64,000 bases of DNA, from positions 1 to 64,000 of the forward strand of contig SAUG01000085.1 of the NCBI GenBank assembly GCA_011316305.1. The letters are read 5' to 3'. The position numbers and the translations under genes are program-made. The DNA comes from Rusavskia elegans. Taxonomy: Eukaryota > Ascomycota > Lecanoromycetes > Teloschistales > Teloschistaceae. Under the pieces are notes generated by a model. That model did no database searches and was not told the DNA's origin. It was given only the letters and a program-made list of their open reading frames with translations. Shown here piece by piece: positions 39,137-49,914 of the stretch (position 1 is the stretch's first letter; each line of letters opens with the position of its first letter).

Positions 39137-39448
39137 CGATATAACTTGTAATCTTTTGTTAAAGTAATATTTTTTCGCGTAAATAGCTAAAAAAAATATA
39201 AAGAGATTATATAAAGAGATTATAAAAAGTTTAATTTAATTTCTAGAAAAGGAAATATATTAAATTCGATTTTACTTTCGATAAAACCGTATAGAACTAA
39301 AATTTATATAAAATTTTCTTAGATTTTAATTTACTAATTCGGACTATCGAATATAAAAGATTTAGATAATTACTATAAATATTTCGTCTAAATATAAAGT
39401 TCGTCGGCTATATATAATTTACGTAGATAATTTTCGACGATTATAAAA

Positions 39449-39943
39449 TATTATAAGCACGGGCGGCGTATTTTAGAAAACGCGATAGTATTTAGTATAG
39501 CGCTAGATTTTCTATTACGCTTCGACAGGCAAGAATATATAGGACGGCCTAAATATTAATACTAAAGAGTATTTCAGTAGTTTTAGTAAATAAATATTAT
39601 AAATACTCTGATTTTAGTAGTTTTAGCGAGTAAATACTATAAGTACTCTAATTCTAGTATTTTTAGTAAATAAATACTCTGAAATAGAGCTATTTTAATT
39701 ATTTTAGTTAATAAATGATCTAAACAGTGGAGAATTTTATTTATCTATATAGATTTCGAACTCGACACCTTTATAGCTCGTATTTAATTTATTAGTTATC
39801 GCTATATACTGTTCTAGTAATCGAACTGATTTGTTTTTAAATTAACTTAAGTAATTACCCGTTATACCTTCGTTTACAGATATACTAATAAGTCCAACTA
39901 ACCTTTAAAAATATCAGAATTCCCTCCCGGTAGCTCTATAATA
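39449..39943 (+). mobile_element. solo LTR, gypsy family 1
   Basis: A single 495-bp LTR (TATTATAAGCAC ... CTATAATA) with a perfect 5-bp TSD TAAAA (39444-39448; 39944-39948) and no interior. This is the expected product of LTR-LTR recombination. It lies in the hAT 27778-42387. It is longer than the 404-bp LTRs at 8475 and 14636 because its first half carries tandem units of about 41 bp (about 39570-39700). Confidence 0.88.
39565..39700. repeat. about 41-bp tandem units in solo LTR
   Basis: Three to four imperfect direct repeats built on TAGTTTTAGTAAATAAATA followed by ATACTCT. They parallel the 39-40 bp repeats at 2745-2863 in position but differ in sequence. Confidence 0.6.
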
Positions 39944-40848
39944 TAAAACTATCCGCGAATAAATTAAATCTAATTTAAAAACTTTAGAATATATTTTCTT
40001 TATATTAGATATCTAGTTAAATCTATAAATGATCGTTTATTTAAAAATATTTATATATTAGATGAATATTTAGTATTAATTTTAGGAGCGTCTAATTAGA
40101 TTTATATCTTTTTCTACTAATTATTTTAGCCGTTTATAGTATTAAAAGCTATTAAAGCTTTTAGAATCTTTCTAGTTTGAATAGAATCTTCTAAATATTA
40201 TTATCGATAATACTAGTTCAAATAGTATATTAAAAAAAAAGTTTAAAATTTTTTTTATTTGGTTCGATAGCCGATAGAATCGAGTCTAAAATCTTCTATT
40301 TTATCTAGTTTATATAATAAATTTAGTAGCCTAAAATTTTTTTAAAACTATTAGATTAAAAATAGTTCGTAAAAATTTTATCTAAAAACTAGATAATAAA
40401 TAAATTAGAAATATTAGTACTAGTCTATCTAATATCGTAAAAAAGATAATATACGTAAGTAAAACAAATTTAGAAATTTTAAAACTAATATTTATTTTAG
40501 CTTCGTACTATTATAATCTATATTTCTATCTTTTTTTAATATAAACTTCGTTTTAAGAAAATTTTTAAAAAAGTCGATTTTAATTTTTAATTTAGAAATA
40601 TAGTTTAAGATATCCGTATTTAATAGAATTCGATACATTTTAAAATTCGTCGAATATATTGATTACGTTATTTCGTTAATAAATTTATAGGAAAAAATTC
40701 ATGGAATCTATAAATATAAAGAATTATTTTTAATATAAATAAATAATAATCTTTAGTTTTTATAGATAGTATACTAATAATACTACGGCCGTTCTATTAA
40801 ATTATTTTAATAGTTTTAAAAATTATAGACGTAAGAATTTATTTAGTA

Positions 40849-41208
40849 TAGACTGGCCGGTTCGGGTCGGGTTTTCGTCGAATCGTCGGATATCCGACCC
40901 GGTTTTAGTAATCCGATCCAGATCCGACCCGATTATATTATATATTAAATATATTATTATTTCAATCTTTTTATAAAAGTAATAAATCTAGATAATATAT
41001 TTAGTTTTACTACGGACTCTCTAGCTAGCGTAGTTTAATTAATTAGAATTGTTTTAATAAATTCGTATAAAAGTTATACTAGCTTTATACTTTTATACTA
41101 AGGCTTGGCTGTCTTGGCGGGTCGGGTCGGGTTACGATCTAGGACCCGAAACCCGGTCGGATCGAATTAGCCAACCCGGGTTCGAAATCCGATCCGACGG
41201 CCAGTCTA
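40849..41208. mobile_element. 360-bp hAT MITE
   Basis: Ends TAGACTGGCC and GGCCAGTCTA, TSDs ATTTAGTA (40841-40848) and ATTTAATA (41209-41216), one G/A difference. Same family as 37923-38245, sharing the GC-rich ends and the middle part (around the TTATACTAGCTTTATAC motif). It has an additional GGCGGGTCGGGTCGGG segment near the right end. Confidence 0.9.
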
Positions 41209-42395
41209 ATTTAATATTCCGATTTTATAATACTATTTTCGATTATCTTTCTAGAATAGAAGAAATAATTCGATTATCGAACGATATTAATAAAAATATA
41301 ATATTAATAGTTTAATTTTAATACTAATATAAAGTTTATAAAAAACTATTTTCGTATTAAAAGTAAAAGTAAATTAATTTTTAATTTTATAAGTATTCTA
41401 GACCCTATAGTAAAGCTTAACCTTTATCGAAACTAGAATAAAAAGGATAATAACGAAAAAATAGAAGATTTTTTAGAATATAAAATTAGATATCGGATCG
41501 AATTTAAAAAATATTTTATTAAATACTATAAAGTCTCTATTGATTTATTAAAGTCTAAAATCTATCGTATAGAAAAAGATAAAAAAATATAAAAAAATAA
41601 TATATTATAGTTCTACTAATTAGTCTAAAGTCTATTTTATTTACTTTTAATAGTATTTTCTAATAATTCTAGCGTCTTTAAATAGCTGTTTTCGAAGCTA
41701 ATCGATATTTTTATACTAATACTACCGAAAATAATCTAAAATAGATATTTTAGAAAAATTTTACTTCGAACTTTCTAAAACTAGTATAGATAGTTTATAA
41801 TATTTTTATTTATCTAATATTTTTAGTAGGAATAGAATTAACTTTTAATTTTACGAAAAGAATTTTTTAATAGGATCGAGTTTAAATAACTTTAGAATAT
41901 ATAAAACAGATAATAATAATTAAATACTATAATCGTACTATAGGTTTAAAAATAGAAAAAGTTTTAAAAAAGTTCTAAAATATATATAATCGTATATAAT
42001 TAATAGATAAAATATTATTTCGGAAAAGAATTTCTTTAAAGAAAAATTAGAAAATATTATAAAGAAATAAAATTAGATATCTATTAATTTCGTATTAAAT
42101 GAAATATATAACCGCTTTATATTATCTAAATTATTTATTATAAATAATTTAATATACTAAAAATAATAATCGTTTATAAAAGCTATAATATTCGATTATC
42201 TAATATAATTATAAATCGGATCGGATCGGATTTCTATTAGTTTCTATTTTATAATTCGATTTAATTCTCGGTTCTAATATTAGGAACTAACTCGAATCGT
42301 TTAATAGATCGAGTCGAACTAATTCGTTAAAATTCCGGTCGGGTTTTTAAAATACCGACGGGAATCTATACCGAAATAGCCAATCTAATAACTAT

Positions 42396-42850
42396 AAAAA
42401 AAACTTTTTTTATTTTATTTTTTTATACGATTTAATTATTCGGATTTTTGATTTTAATCTTTTACGATTTAATACTAGAAGCGTTAAATCGATTGGATTA
42501 CGTAATTATCTAATATTTAAATATTTCATCGAAAATTCGAATCTAAAATTTTCGAAAAAACTAGATTTAAACTAAAATTTTGAACAAAACCGTAATCTAT
42601 TTAATTTTATTAATTTAAATTACTTCGATCGAAATAGCTAGATCGAAGCGATCAACTATATAAACCTTCTATATAAAAATTCCATATAAAAATCGACTTT
42701 TAATCGATAGAAAAAATCTAAATATTAGTTAGTTTTCGAAGGATTCGAATCTTCGATCCGCCGGATTTAAATCCGTTAATTGCGAAAAACACTGGATCCG
42801 TCGGGCTGCCAGATCACGCAACGTTAGTACTACGTCATCTAGGCTATAGA
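42396..42850 (-). mobile_element. SINE-like repeat, copy 1
   Basis: About 450 bp, alike along its length to 43865-44305. On the minus strand the head contains a B-box-like GATTCGAATCC near 42745, a degraded A-box-like block near 42830, and then a body ending in an A-rich tail (AAATAAAATAAAAAAAG type) next to the hAT's TSD. Tail, head and lack of coding suggest a tRNA-derived SINE. RIP has mutated this copy more than copy 2. Confidence 0.5.
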
Positions 42851-43864
42851 TAGTAGTTTAGAATTTTAATTTTTGATAATTTATAAAAAAGATTGAAATA
42901 ATTAATATATACTAGGAAAGAATCAATATTAATAAACTCTTTTTATTTATAATTAACGTCGAAAAAGATAATCGAAATTTAAAATCGAATAGTTCCGTTT
43001 CGTATGAAAATAAATTAGACAATTTTAAAATAATAAAATCTAATATAATAATAGATCTTTACTTTAGATATATAATTAATCAATATTTATTTTTACTTTT
43101 AGTATTATCGATATCTTCGATATAAAGAGATTAGAAATATATAGATATATAAAGAAAATCGTTATTACTATAAAATTTTTTTATTTTAAAAACTGTTTTA
43201 ATTCGGTAATAATAATAGAAAATCTATTAATAACGGTTTTAATAGTATTAATATTATAGAAAATAAATAACTTTTCGTTTTTTTGTATATTTTTCTAGTA
43301 AAAATATTAAAAGACCGATTATAGAATGGAAATTTAATAATATTATAATAATTTTATATTAAATTAAAAATCTTAAAAGAATTTCTATAGAAAATAGAAA
43401 TCGTACGGTTATTATTCCGGAATTACTACTAATAGAAAATACTATAATAGAAAAAAAATTGATTTTACTATTAGTCGTATAAGAATTTGTTACCGTTAAT
43501 ATAGATTTTTATTATTAAAAGATTTCATCGTAAATTTATAGATCTAAAATTATTCAAATTAAGAATTTAATAAATTTATCGGATATCGAAATCTTAATTA
43601 CTAATTATAAAAGATTTTCAGTAAATTAATAGACTAGAAATAATATATTATAGTAGTTTTAATAATTGATTCGATTTAAAAATTAAATGATTTTTTTTTA
43701 GCTATTTTAAAACGTTTACTATTATTATTTTATTATAGAAAAATATTGAACTATATATATTCGAATATTTAGTAATATTACTATTTTTTCCTTTAATCTA
43801 AATAGTTTTCAATAGAGAAAAAAAAAGAGACGATTTAATATAATTAATTTTATTATAAAAAATC
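42851..43864. other. AT-rich spacer between the two SINE-like copies
   Basis: I see no recognisable gene or transposon end. Composition is that of RIP-mutated DNA. Confidence 0.5.
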
Positions 43865-44305
43865 TTTTATTTATTTATTTATACGATTAATCATTCGGAT
43901 TTTGATTTTAATCTTTCACGATTCTAACGCTAGAGGCGCTAAACCGATCAGATTACGTAATTATTTAGTATTTAAATATTTTACCGAAAACTCGAATTAA
44001 AGACTTCCGAAGGAACTAGATCTAGACTAAAATCTAGAAGGAAACCGTAATCTATTTAACTTTATTAATTAATTTAATTAAAAACGATCGATCGGGCTAG
44101 GCCGAGACGATCTACTATCTAGTCTTTCTATATTTTTAAACTCTATAAAAATCGATTTAATCGATAAAAAAAACTTAAATATTAGGTTAGCTTTCGAGGG
44201 ATTCGAACCCCCGACCCGCCGGATTAACTCCGCTAACTCCGAAGAACGCTAGATCCGCTAGGCCTCCCGGTCACGCAACATTGCCGCTGCGCTACCAGGC
44301 CAAAA
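43865..44305 (-). mobile_element. SINE-like repeat, copy 2, better preserved
   Basis: On the minus strand the head (44300 to 44190) has an A-box-like TGGTAGCGCAGCGG, a B-box GGGGTTCGAATCCC and, about 300 bp later, an (AAAT)n tail at about 43867-43885. A- and B-box are about 85 nt apart, long for a tRNA without intron, and I cannot pair a 5' acceptor stem with the 3' one. I therefore prefer a tRNA-derived SINE over a working tRNA gene. A tRNA gene with intron, duplicated with its flank, is the alternative. Confidence 0.5.
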
Positions 44306-45321
44306 AATCATTTATATATAGTAATATTTAATATATTAAGAAGCTATTTATCTCTTTATATATAATATTGCTAAATAATAACGTATTAGATCGGGTTTCT
44401 AATCAATTAAAATAATAGAAAAAATACTGATTAAAATCTCTAAAATCCTATATACTAGAAAACTAAATAATATTAAAAAAAATAATATTCAAAATACTAA
44501 ATCTTAATAGGCTAGTTTCCGCTAAGCGATTGGTTTTAGATAAATTTTCTAAACTTTACCGAGATTATATAATTAAACGTGATGACTGAATTTCCATAGC
44601 TACAATCTATTCCGCCCTCAGTCAAGCCCTCCGCCTATCCAGAAAACCAGATCTCTTCATTTCACGATATGAACACGTTCACCAAGGGAAAGCAGTTTAC
44701 TGGTCAAGTCTTGGCTGGGGGTTTAGCCGCCTCTGATTAAAGGTTTCTATTCAAAGCCCACAAACGATCGATTCAAAGCATTATATATGTGGGCCGTGGA
44801 TGGCGCTTTCCCTTTCGGCACCGATTTGAACCCCATGGGTTGTTGAGTTAACCTTTCTGTGGTTTTCTATGGTGGGGTGGGTATTTGCTATTTGAACCTA
44901 CCTATGATGACCATTCGCATGGAATCAACTTGACGAGTTTCTCTTTACAAAAGATACACGTGGCCCCTCACAAGAAGGTAAAACTTAGGCCCTTCGCTTT
45001 GTCGACCTTTTACTGTGCCGAAACCATGTCTCACTCATTCACCTTCACATCCAAGACCTTCATTAAGCCATGACTCACCTTCACGAAGAAGTTTGCCAAA
45101 CCGCGCGCTTCGAATCTCCCCCCTGTATCTTCCCTTTCACGATGTTAACTCCCTTCATCCACGATGCGTACAAGCTTCAAGCCCCCCAAAACCACCACGC
45201 ACTTAGTTCCTGCCTTGCCCCATCAAAATCCCATACTTCATAACACATTCTACAACACAACAACTACCGCGCCACCTCTGCTACCATAATTCACCAAGAC
45301 GAAAGCAAGCAACAAAAAGTG
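44306..45321. other. border and upstream region of island 2
   Basis: AT-rich DNA ends near 44575, where normal composition starts. No convincing gene lies before 45322. Positions 45200-45321 are C/A-rich with CAAC runs, like the 5' leader and promoter of a fungal gene, which fits the gene that follows. Short open frames here (44885-45073, 45015-45206) have no coding look. Confidence 0.55.
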
Positions 45322-45998
45322 ATGCCACCCTACCTCTGCCACATCTGCTCAACGCACAACCCTCACCCCTCGCCCCACTGGCGGCACTGCACCCACCCCT
45401 ACTGCATCTGCTGCCTGCCCGTCATCCCGCCCTCCTCGCCCCCTCTACGCATCCCTACACCACAAGATGAGCAGTGTGAGGAGTGGCTGGCGAGTTCGAC
45501 TGACGAGGGGGAGATGCATCCGGCGCATCGGTCATTGACGCCTGAGGAGTATTGTTGGGTGAGGAGAGAGCGGGATGGAGGGGACAAGTTCGCTCATGCC
45601 ACAGAGATGATGGTGGACTTTTCGGGACCTAGTAGGCATCCGTTGGCAATCACCAACCGAAGCCTCCCATTCGAAAGCGACCCCGCCATCCTTGTCGGGG
45701 TTGTACCTCGTCTGGATCTGAGTCATCGTGTGGATAGAAAGGCTGCGAAAGAGTTGACATGTTATCAAGATGCATGTATGTGGCGATTTACTACGGGAGG
45801 ATGATTGCTTGACTATACTGACTCGAGATGCCAGATGAATGGGTTTTACCGGAGTGTCTCGGGAGAGCAAGAATCCAACCCCGCGAGAGCGGGCGCAAAA
45901 AGTGGGAAGGCTGCATTGAACCAATTAGAATGCTTGAAACCGGTGGTTTGTCTTGGCGTCGAACCATTATATATTGTCCCTTTTCTGCTCACAGTTAG
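45322..45998 (+). CDS. small Cys/His/Pro-rich hypothetical protein (2 exons)
   Basis: ATG at 45322, right after a CA-rich leader. The N-terminus has a CHIC ... HWRHC ... YCICC pattern (residues about 6-32), like a zinc-binding ribbon, then a Pro-rich and an acidic segment. Unspliced, the frame stops at 45804 (160 aa). I favour an intron at 45776-45834 (59 nt): GTATGT donor, CTGAC branch site, CCAG acceptor. The frame then stays open for 53 more codons, ending at 45998, giving 205 aa with a natural-looking tail (KKWEGCIEPIRMLETGGLSW). Function unknown; the family is a fungal hypothetical, not recognised further. Confidence 0.6.
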
Positions 45999-46318
45999 CC
46001 CATCATGCAAGGCTGAAAAAGGTGGCTTGAAACGCGACTTCGTTTGGACGCCTCGAGATGATTGATTGGTGCGCATCGACAACGAAAAGTATCGTGTGCT
46101 TCCCACCAAGTACATATCCAAATCTGGGATTAGAACCGGACTCCAGAGTTGCATCGTACCTTCATTCTGTTTACGAGGCAGCTGAACAGCTACAGCGCCC
46201 CCCCAATGCGACGTTGTCGGACTCACCCCTGGACCATGTGGCTGCTGCCTAGGCTGTGGAATAACATATTCAAAAGGCGGATGGTGATCCCATCTACTCT
46301 TCCTCCCCATCCTCCGCC
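45999..46318. promoter_or_regulatory. upstream region of the membrane protein gene
   Basis: This spacer holds no gene. It ends in a pyrimidine-rich run (about 46288-46316) directly before the ATG at 46319, as is common at fungal core promoters. No specific operator is identified. Confidence 0.4.
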
Positions 46319-48357
46319 ATGTCTCGGACCGCAGACTCGATCATACACACAGGTACGTGGATAAACTGGTCTCAAGGCCGCATTCTCGGCTCTACCATTA
46401 CTTTATCCGAGCGCAATGGAGGTCTTCTCACCGCATTCTTGGCCACTTTTGTGGCCACTGCCGGCGTCGCTTGCTGGGCCATCCTCAGCTATACCCTACA
46501 CCAAACCCGCGCCCGGCAGGATAGAGCAAGCACCATCCATCACCAACAACAGGCCACTCTGAGAAATGCGGGTACCCCAAGCTCAGCCACCTGGCAGTTT
46601 CTCCAAATTTACTGGTACTGGAGGAAGAATGCCGTCCGACCGCTCGCTCGAACCCTTCCTCTCCTTCTCGTCGCACTTCTCAACATCGTCTTCTTTGCGG
46701 TAGCTAGCATTTTCTCTTCGTATGTCACCAGGGCAGCCGGTAACGAGGTGCTCATACGGTCCCCTCGATGTGGTGCAATCTCACCGAAGGACTATGATTC
46801 CGCGTCTCAGCAGGCTCTCTCGGACTTCAACCGGCTTGAGGCCAACGACACTTCGATTGCTGCTTCCTACTCCCGAGCTTGTTACGGCGACGTACCTGAC
46901 CCGCTTCAATGCAATCAGTATGCCCAGCGGAGTCTACCTTGGGAATCGAATCCGAATGTCACCTGTCCTTTCGCACCTGAACTATGCCTACTTGGACCAA
47001 CGGCTGCATATCAAATGGACACCGGGCCACTCGATTCGCACCGCGCCCTCGGCATCAATGCTCCATTGTCGGATCGAGTCCTCTATCGTAAAGTGACCAC
47101 CTGTTCACCGATCCGTGGCAAGAATAGATTCGAGGCGCACAATGACACGGCTCCCAGCCATATCGCCTACGGAGACACCTTGGTAGATTATCTATTCGGC
47201 CCAGTGGGTGAAACCAACTACACCTTCCAATACAACATGCACAGTCTGGTCGATAGCAACGGCTACGAGCTTACGTATGTATGCATCGACCTCATGGGTC
47301 ATCACTACTGACTGTGCACTTCAGCTCCCTCGTGGCTTTTGCGGGTGCTGCCCGTCGCGCCTGGGAACCCATTCCGGCTCTGAGTCGCACCGATGGGGAT
47401 CTTTCCATCTTTTTCCTGACTGCCAACTCAGTCACGTACCAAGAACCCGTCATTGATCCATTTTATATCGCAACGACACCGATACCGATACAAGTCACTG
47501 ATGCGAACCTGACATTCTATTCTCCCGACTTTATGGTCAATGTCATGGCCTGTGTGGACCAGCACCAGTTTTGCAATCCTTTTACGCGTCAATGCACACC
47601 TTTAAACGGTGCCTTGGTCTTGGGGTCCGCCAACAGTGGAATCACTCAGCTCAATCTGAACGTTGCTCAGTACACCACGGCTCAGCTGATCAATCTACAT
47701 CTAGCGGAACTGACAACCTACAACAGCGTTCGTAGTCGCGGTGCCAACGCCCTCCGGGCTTCCGAAACACTCAATGATAATTTCCAAGTTGGACTCCCCA
47801 ACACTCAATGGATGACGGAGATGTCCTCTTGGTTTGGTATCTCGATGGCGAAGCTACAGCAAAAGGTCGTCCAATACGCCACCGGCCCATCCACCATCCC
47901 CGACAGCTACAACTTAATCAAGCCCCAGACCGCCGCAGAAAGGAACATCTGCAACAATCAGATCATCCGTAAGACAAATGGGACGACATCTTTCTCCGTC
48001 CTCGGTGTAGCGATCATCTTGATTATTGGAACCATCCTGATCATAACGTCGTGGACACTCGATACCTGCGTGCGGTCCATCCGGGGCAAGAAGAAGTCGA
48101 ACCAATACAAAAGCCTGCAATGGATCGTGGATGAGAAGCTGCAGCTGCAGCGACTTGCTTACGAAGAGGCGGGCCAAGGCCATTGGCATGAGGGCGCAAG
48201 CACTGTTCCTCTGACGGAGAAGGATGATAAGATTGGACTACCTCGGAATGCGAATATGGAACACCCACGTTTGAGTCAGCTGGCAGGACACACCGTAATA
48301 ACGTATCCTGGTACACCGCCTGAAACTGAGGGGTTGATGGAGCAGAAAGGTCGATAG
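46319..48357 (+). CDS. multi-pass membrane glycoprotein-like protein, unknown function
   Basis: Two exons, 46319-47274 and 47325-48357, are separated by a 50-nt intron (GTATGT donor, ACTGAC branch site, TTCAG acceptor); the splice keeps the frame and gives 662 aa. Hydrophobic segments lie at about residues 35-59, 112-134 and 542-564. The long middle part (135-540) has many Cys and N-glycosylation sequons (NDTS, NVTC, NDTA, NYTF, NLTF, NGTT), so it is probably extracytoplasmic. The tail after TM3 is basic, then acidic, and cytoplasmic if so. The layout is common in fungal plasma-membrane hypotheticals. No enzyme motif is seen. Codons look normal and there is no sign of RIP. Confidence 0.85.
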
Positions 48358-49422
48358 AACGAATGGGTGGAGCTAGTGTCATGAGGTACAATCTGCATCG
48401 TTGTTGAAAGAATTTGATATATTCTTGGATTCTGCACCTTGCGACCCGTTCCTGATCTAATTCAAATCGACATAAACTCATGACTAGCATGTTCCTGTGC
48501 CAAAGAAAACGCTATGCCTTCTCTTGTCGTCGAGGCGACGATGCCTCTGTCGAGCTCGTGTCGGATCGGTGGTAAAAGGACGTTCATTACGCTCATAAGC
48601 AGGACCTGCAGAATTTTGGACCGTGTACCGCAGAGACGGTATTTTCCGCGTTTCAGTTATCGAGTATACCCCTCCACGAGCCAGAGAGTAGATAGCCAAC
48701 CTCCGCCACACACTTTTCCCAGGCAGAGCAGTTTTCTAAGTCGTATAAGGAGTCCTCGAAGCACACTTTCGAGAATGCATCCAGACCTGCCAAGGGTCTT
48801 CACTCTTGGTCTTTCCACGACAGACCAGAGTAAAGAGACCCCTCGAGAACTACTTACGATGAACAAATACCAGATGCTCTTCCTTTTCTCGAGCTCATGG
48901 TGAAGACCCCAGCGTACACCTAGTTTATTGTGAGCTTGCAAAACGAAGCTAAATAAGCCAAGGTGAGCTCTGATCTTACGGAAAATATCAGAAGATATGC
49001 CCTGACTGCGCTACCGTCCGCTTACAAGCTTAGTAGAAGGGGACCTTTTCAAGAGTGCCAGGTGATATTCAGGACGAACTGGGAGAGAGCTGTCACCCTT
49101 ACGCGCTCTGCCAACAATGCGCAGGCTCCCATTACTGGTGAGCATATCTCACGGACATGGTTCGTAACGGGGGACCTTATGTGATGCGGCTGGTCTTGTG
49201 GACAACCTTGGACGTTGTCCGCAAGACCATGGGGTCGTGATGCTGCTTGTGAGTATCCCATACGCCTATCTACTCATTGTGATGGCACATAGTTGTTGTG
49301 CGTATCCGGTGGTGCTGTGTTGCCTGTACCCCCGGCACTCAAATCTCTTCGTAAAAGGCTTTCGAGAGTAGTTTGCAGGAATTTCGAACCCGTATCTGCT
49401 CCAACATGCCTTACCAAATCCG
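48358..49422. other. intergenic region, no convincing gene
   Basis: It contains the 3' end of the membrane protein gene and, toward 49420, that of the minus-strand gene: the two genes converge. Several frames of 70-130 codons overlap on both strands (48490-48950) but lack coding character or a mate. A strong hairpin lies at 49191-49229. Confidence 0.5.
49191..49229. repeat. hairpin, 16-bp arms
   Basis: The arms TGGTCTTGTGGACAAC and GTTGTCCGCAAGACCA enclose a 7-nt loop, with one mismatch. It lies between convergent genes. It may be a remnant of a transposon end or a structured RNA; no tract typical of a terminator follows. Confidence 0.7.
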
Positions 49423-49914
49423 CTACTCGTTGAAGAGACTCGCCGACCACTCCAGAATGTTCACCAGTATATCATCCTTAACCTTGATTGCAGCCTTGAG
49501 GAGCGCAGACAGGACAATATCATGATCCTGTTCCAAGGCGTAGGCGATTATCGTAGACATAAATGACAAGGTTTCTGGTGTCATGTCGTTCTGTCGTGGA
49601 TATGTCGAGAACTGACTCAAGTCGCTCTCCATGACAGCCCAAAGGTGTTGCTGGACGAGTCGTTGCAAAAGTTGCTGTGACTCATCGTCAAAAACTTCAT
49701 CTTGCTCAGGTTCGACCCCTGGATTCGATTCAACGTCAGATACGGAAGAATGGATAGAAGGGGGCGAATCTAAGTTACTTACAGTTAGCCACTCGCTCGT
49801 TATCCAAAAGGTTAGGCGAATATCAATGCCTATAAGCTTACCTGCCATATCTCCTTGCTCCTCGGACGCTTCAACCTTTTGCATTCGTCTTAGCGCAAAT
49901 GCTACAGACTCCAT
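49423..49914 (-). CDS. small acidic helical protein, unknown function
   Basis: ATG at 49914-49912, stop at 49423. Unspliced it is 163 aa. A 72-nt stretch (49841-49770) has a GTAAGC donor, two CTAAC branch-site candidates and a CTTAG acceptor. Being a multiple of three without a stop, it could be an in-frame intron, which would leave 139 aa and remove a Trp/Leu-rich insert that fits poorly with the rest. The remainder is Glu/Asp/Ser-rich (VEPEQDEVFDDESQQLLQ) with amphipathic helices near the C-terminus. No domain is recognised. It could also be one exon of a longer gene. Confidence 0.55.
   Translation of the reverse strand: MESVAFALRRMQKVEASEEQGDMAGKLIGIDIRLTFWITSEWLTVSNLDSPPSIHSSVSDVESNPGVEPEQDEVFDDESQQLLQRLVQQHLWAVMESDLSQFSTYPRQNDMTPETLSFMSTIIAYALEQDHDIVLSALLKAAIKVKDDILVNILEWSASLFNE

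Larger units (their letters stand above)
27778..42387 (+). mobile_element. hAT transposon, host of the nested block
   Basis: Left flank ATAACTAA (27770-27777), right flank ATAACTAT (42388-42395). The right end is GCCAATCTA; the left end is altered. Its own DNA is about 3.34 kb: 27778-28741, 39142-39448, 39949-40848 and 41217-42387. Each joined segment aligns to the reverse strand of the hAT at 15540-19803. The C-terminal hAT dimerisation region (SVGIE-like, near 41640-41860, plus strand) is visible. Interruptions are a family-2 LTR element (28742-39136), a solo LTR (39449-39943) and a MITE (40849-41208). Confidence 0.8.

Noticed and set aside
44190..44303. Functional tRNA gene on the minus strand
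   Set aside because: B-box is good, but no matching acceptor stem and the unit is repeated with a 300-bp body and A-rich tail; SINE preferred.
45399..46310. Minus-strand frames of 62-154 codons opposite the small Cys/His gene and its 3' side
   Set aside because: Shadows of the plus-strand gene and its downstream region.
48490..48950. Overlapping open frames of 75-129 codons on both strands
   Set aside because: Several frames are open at once in GC-balanced DNA, none with domain, splice or codon support.
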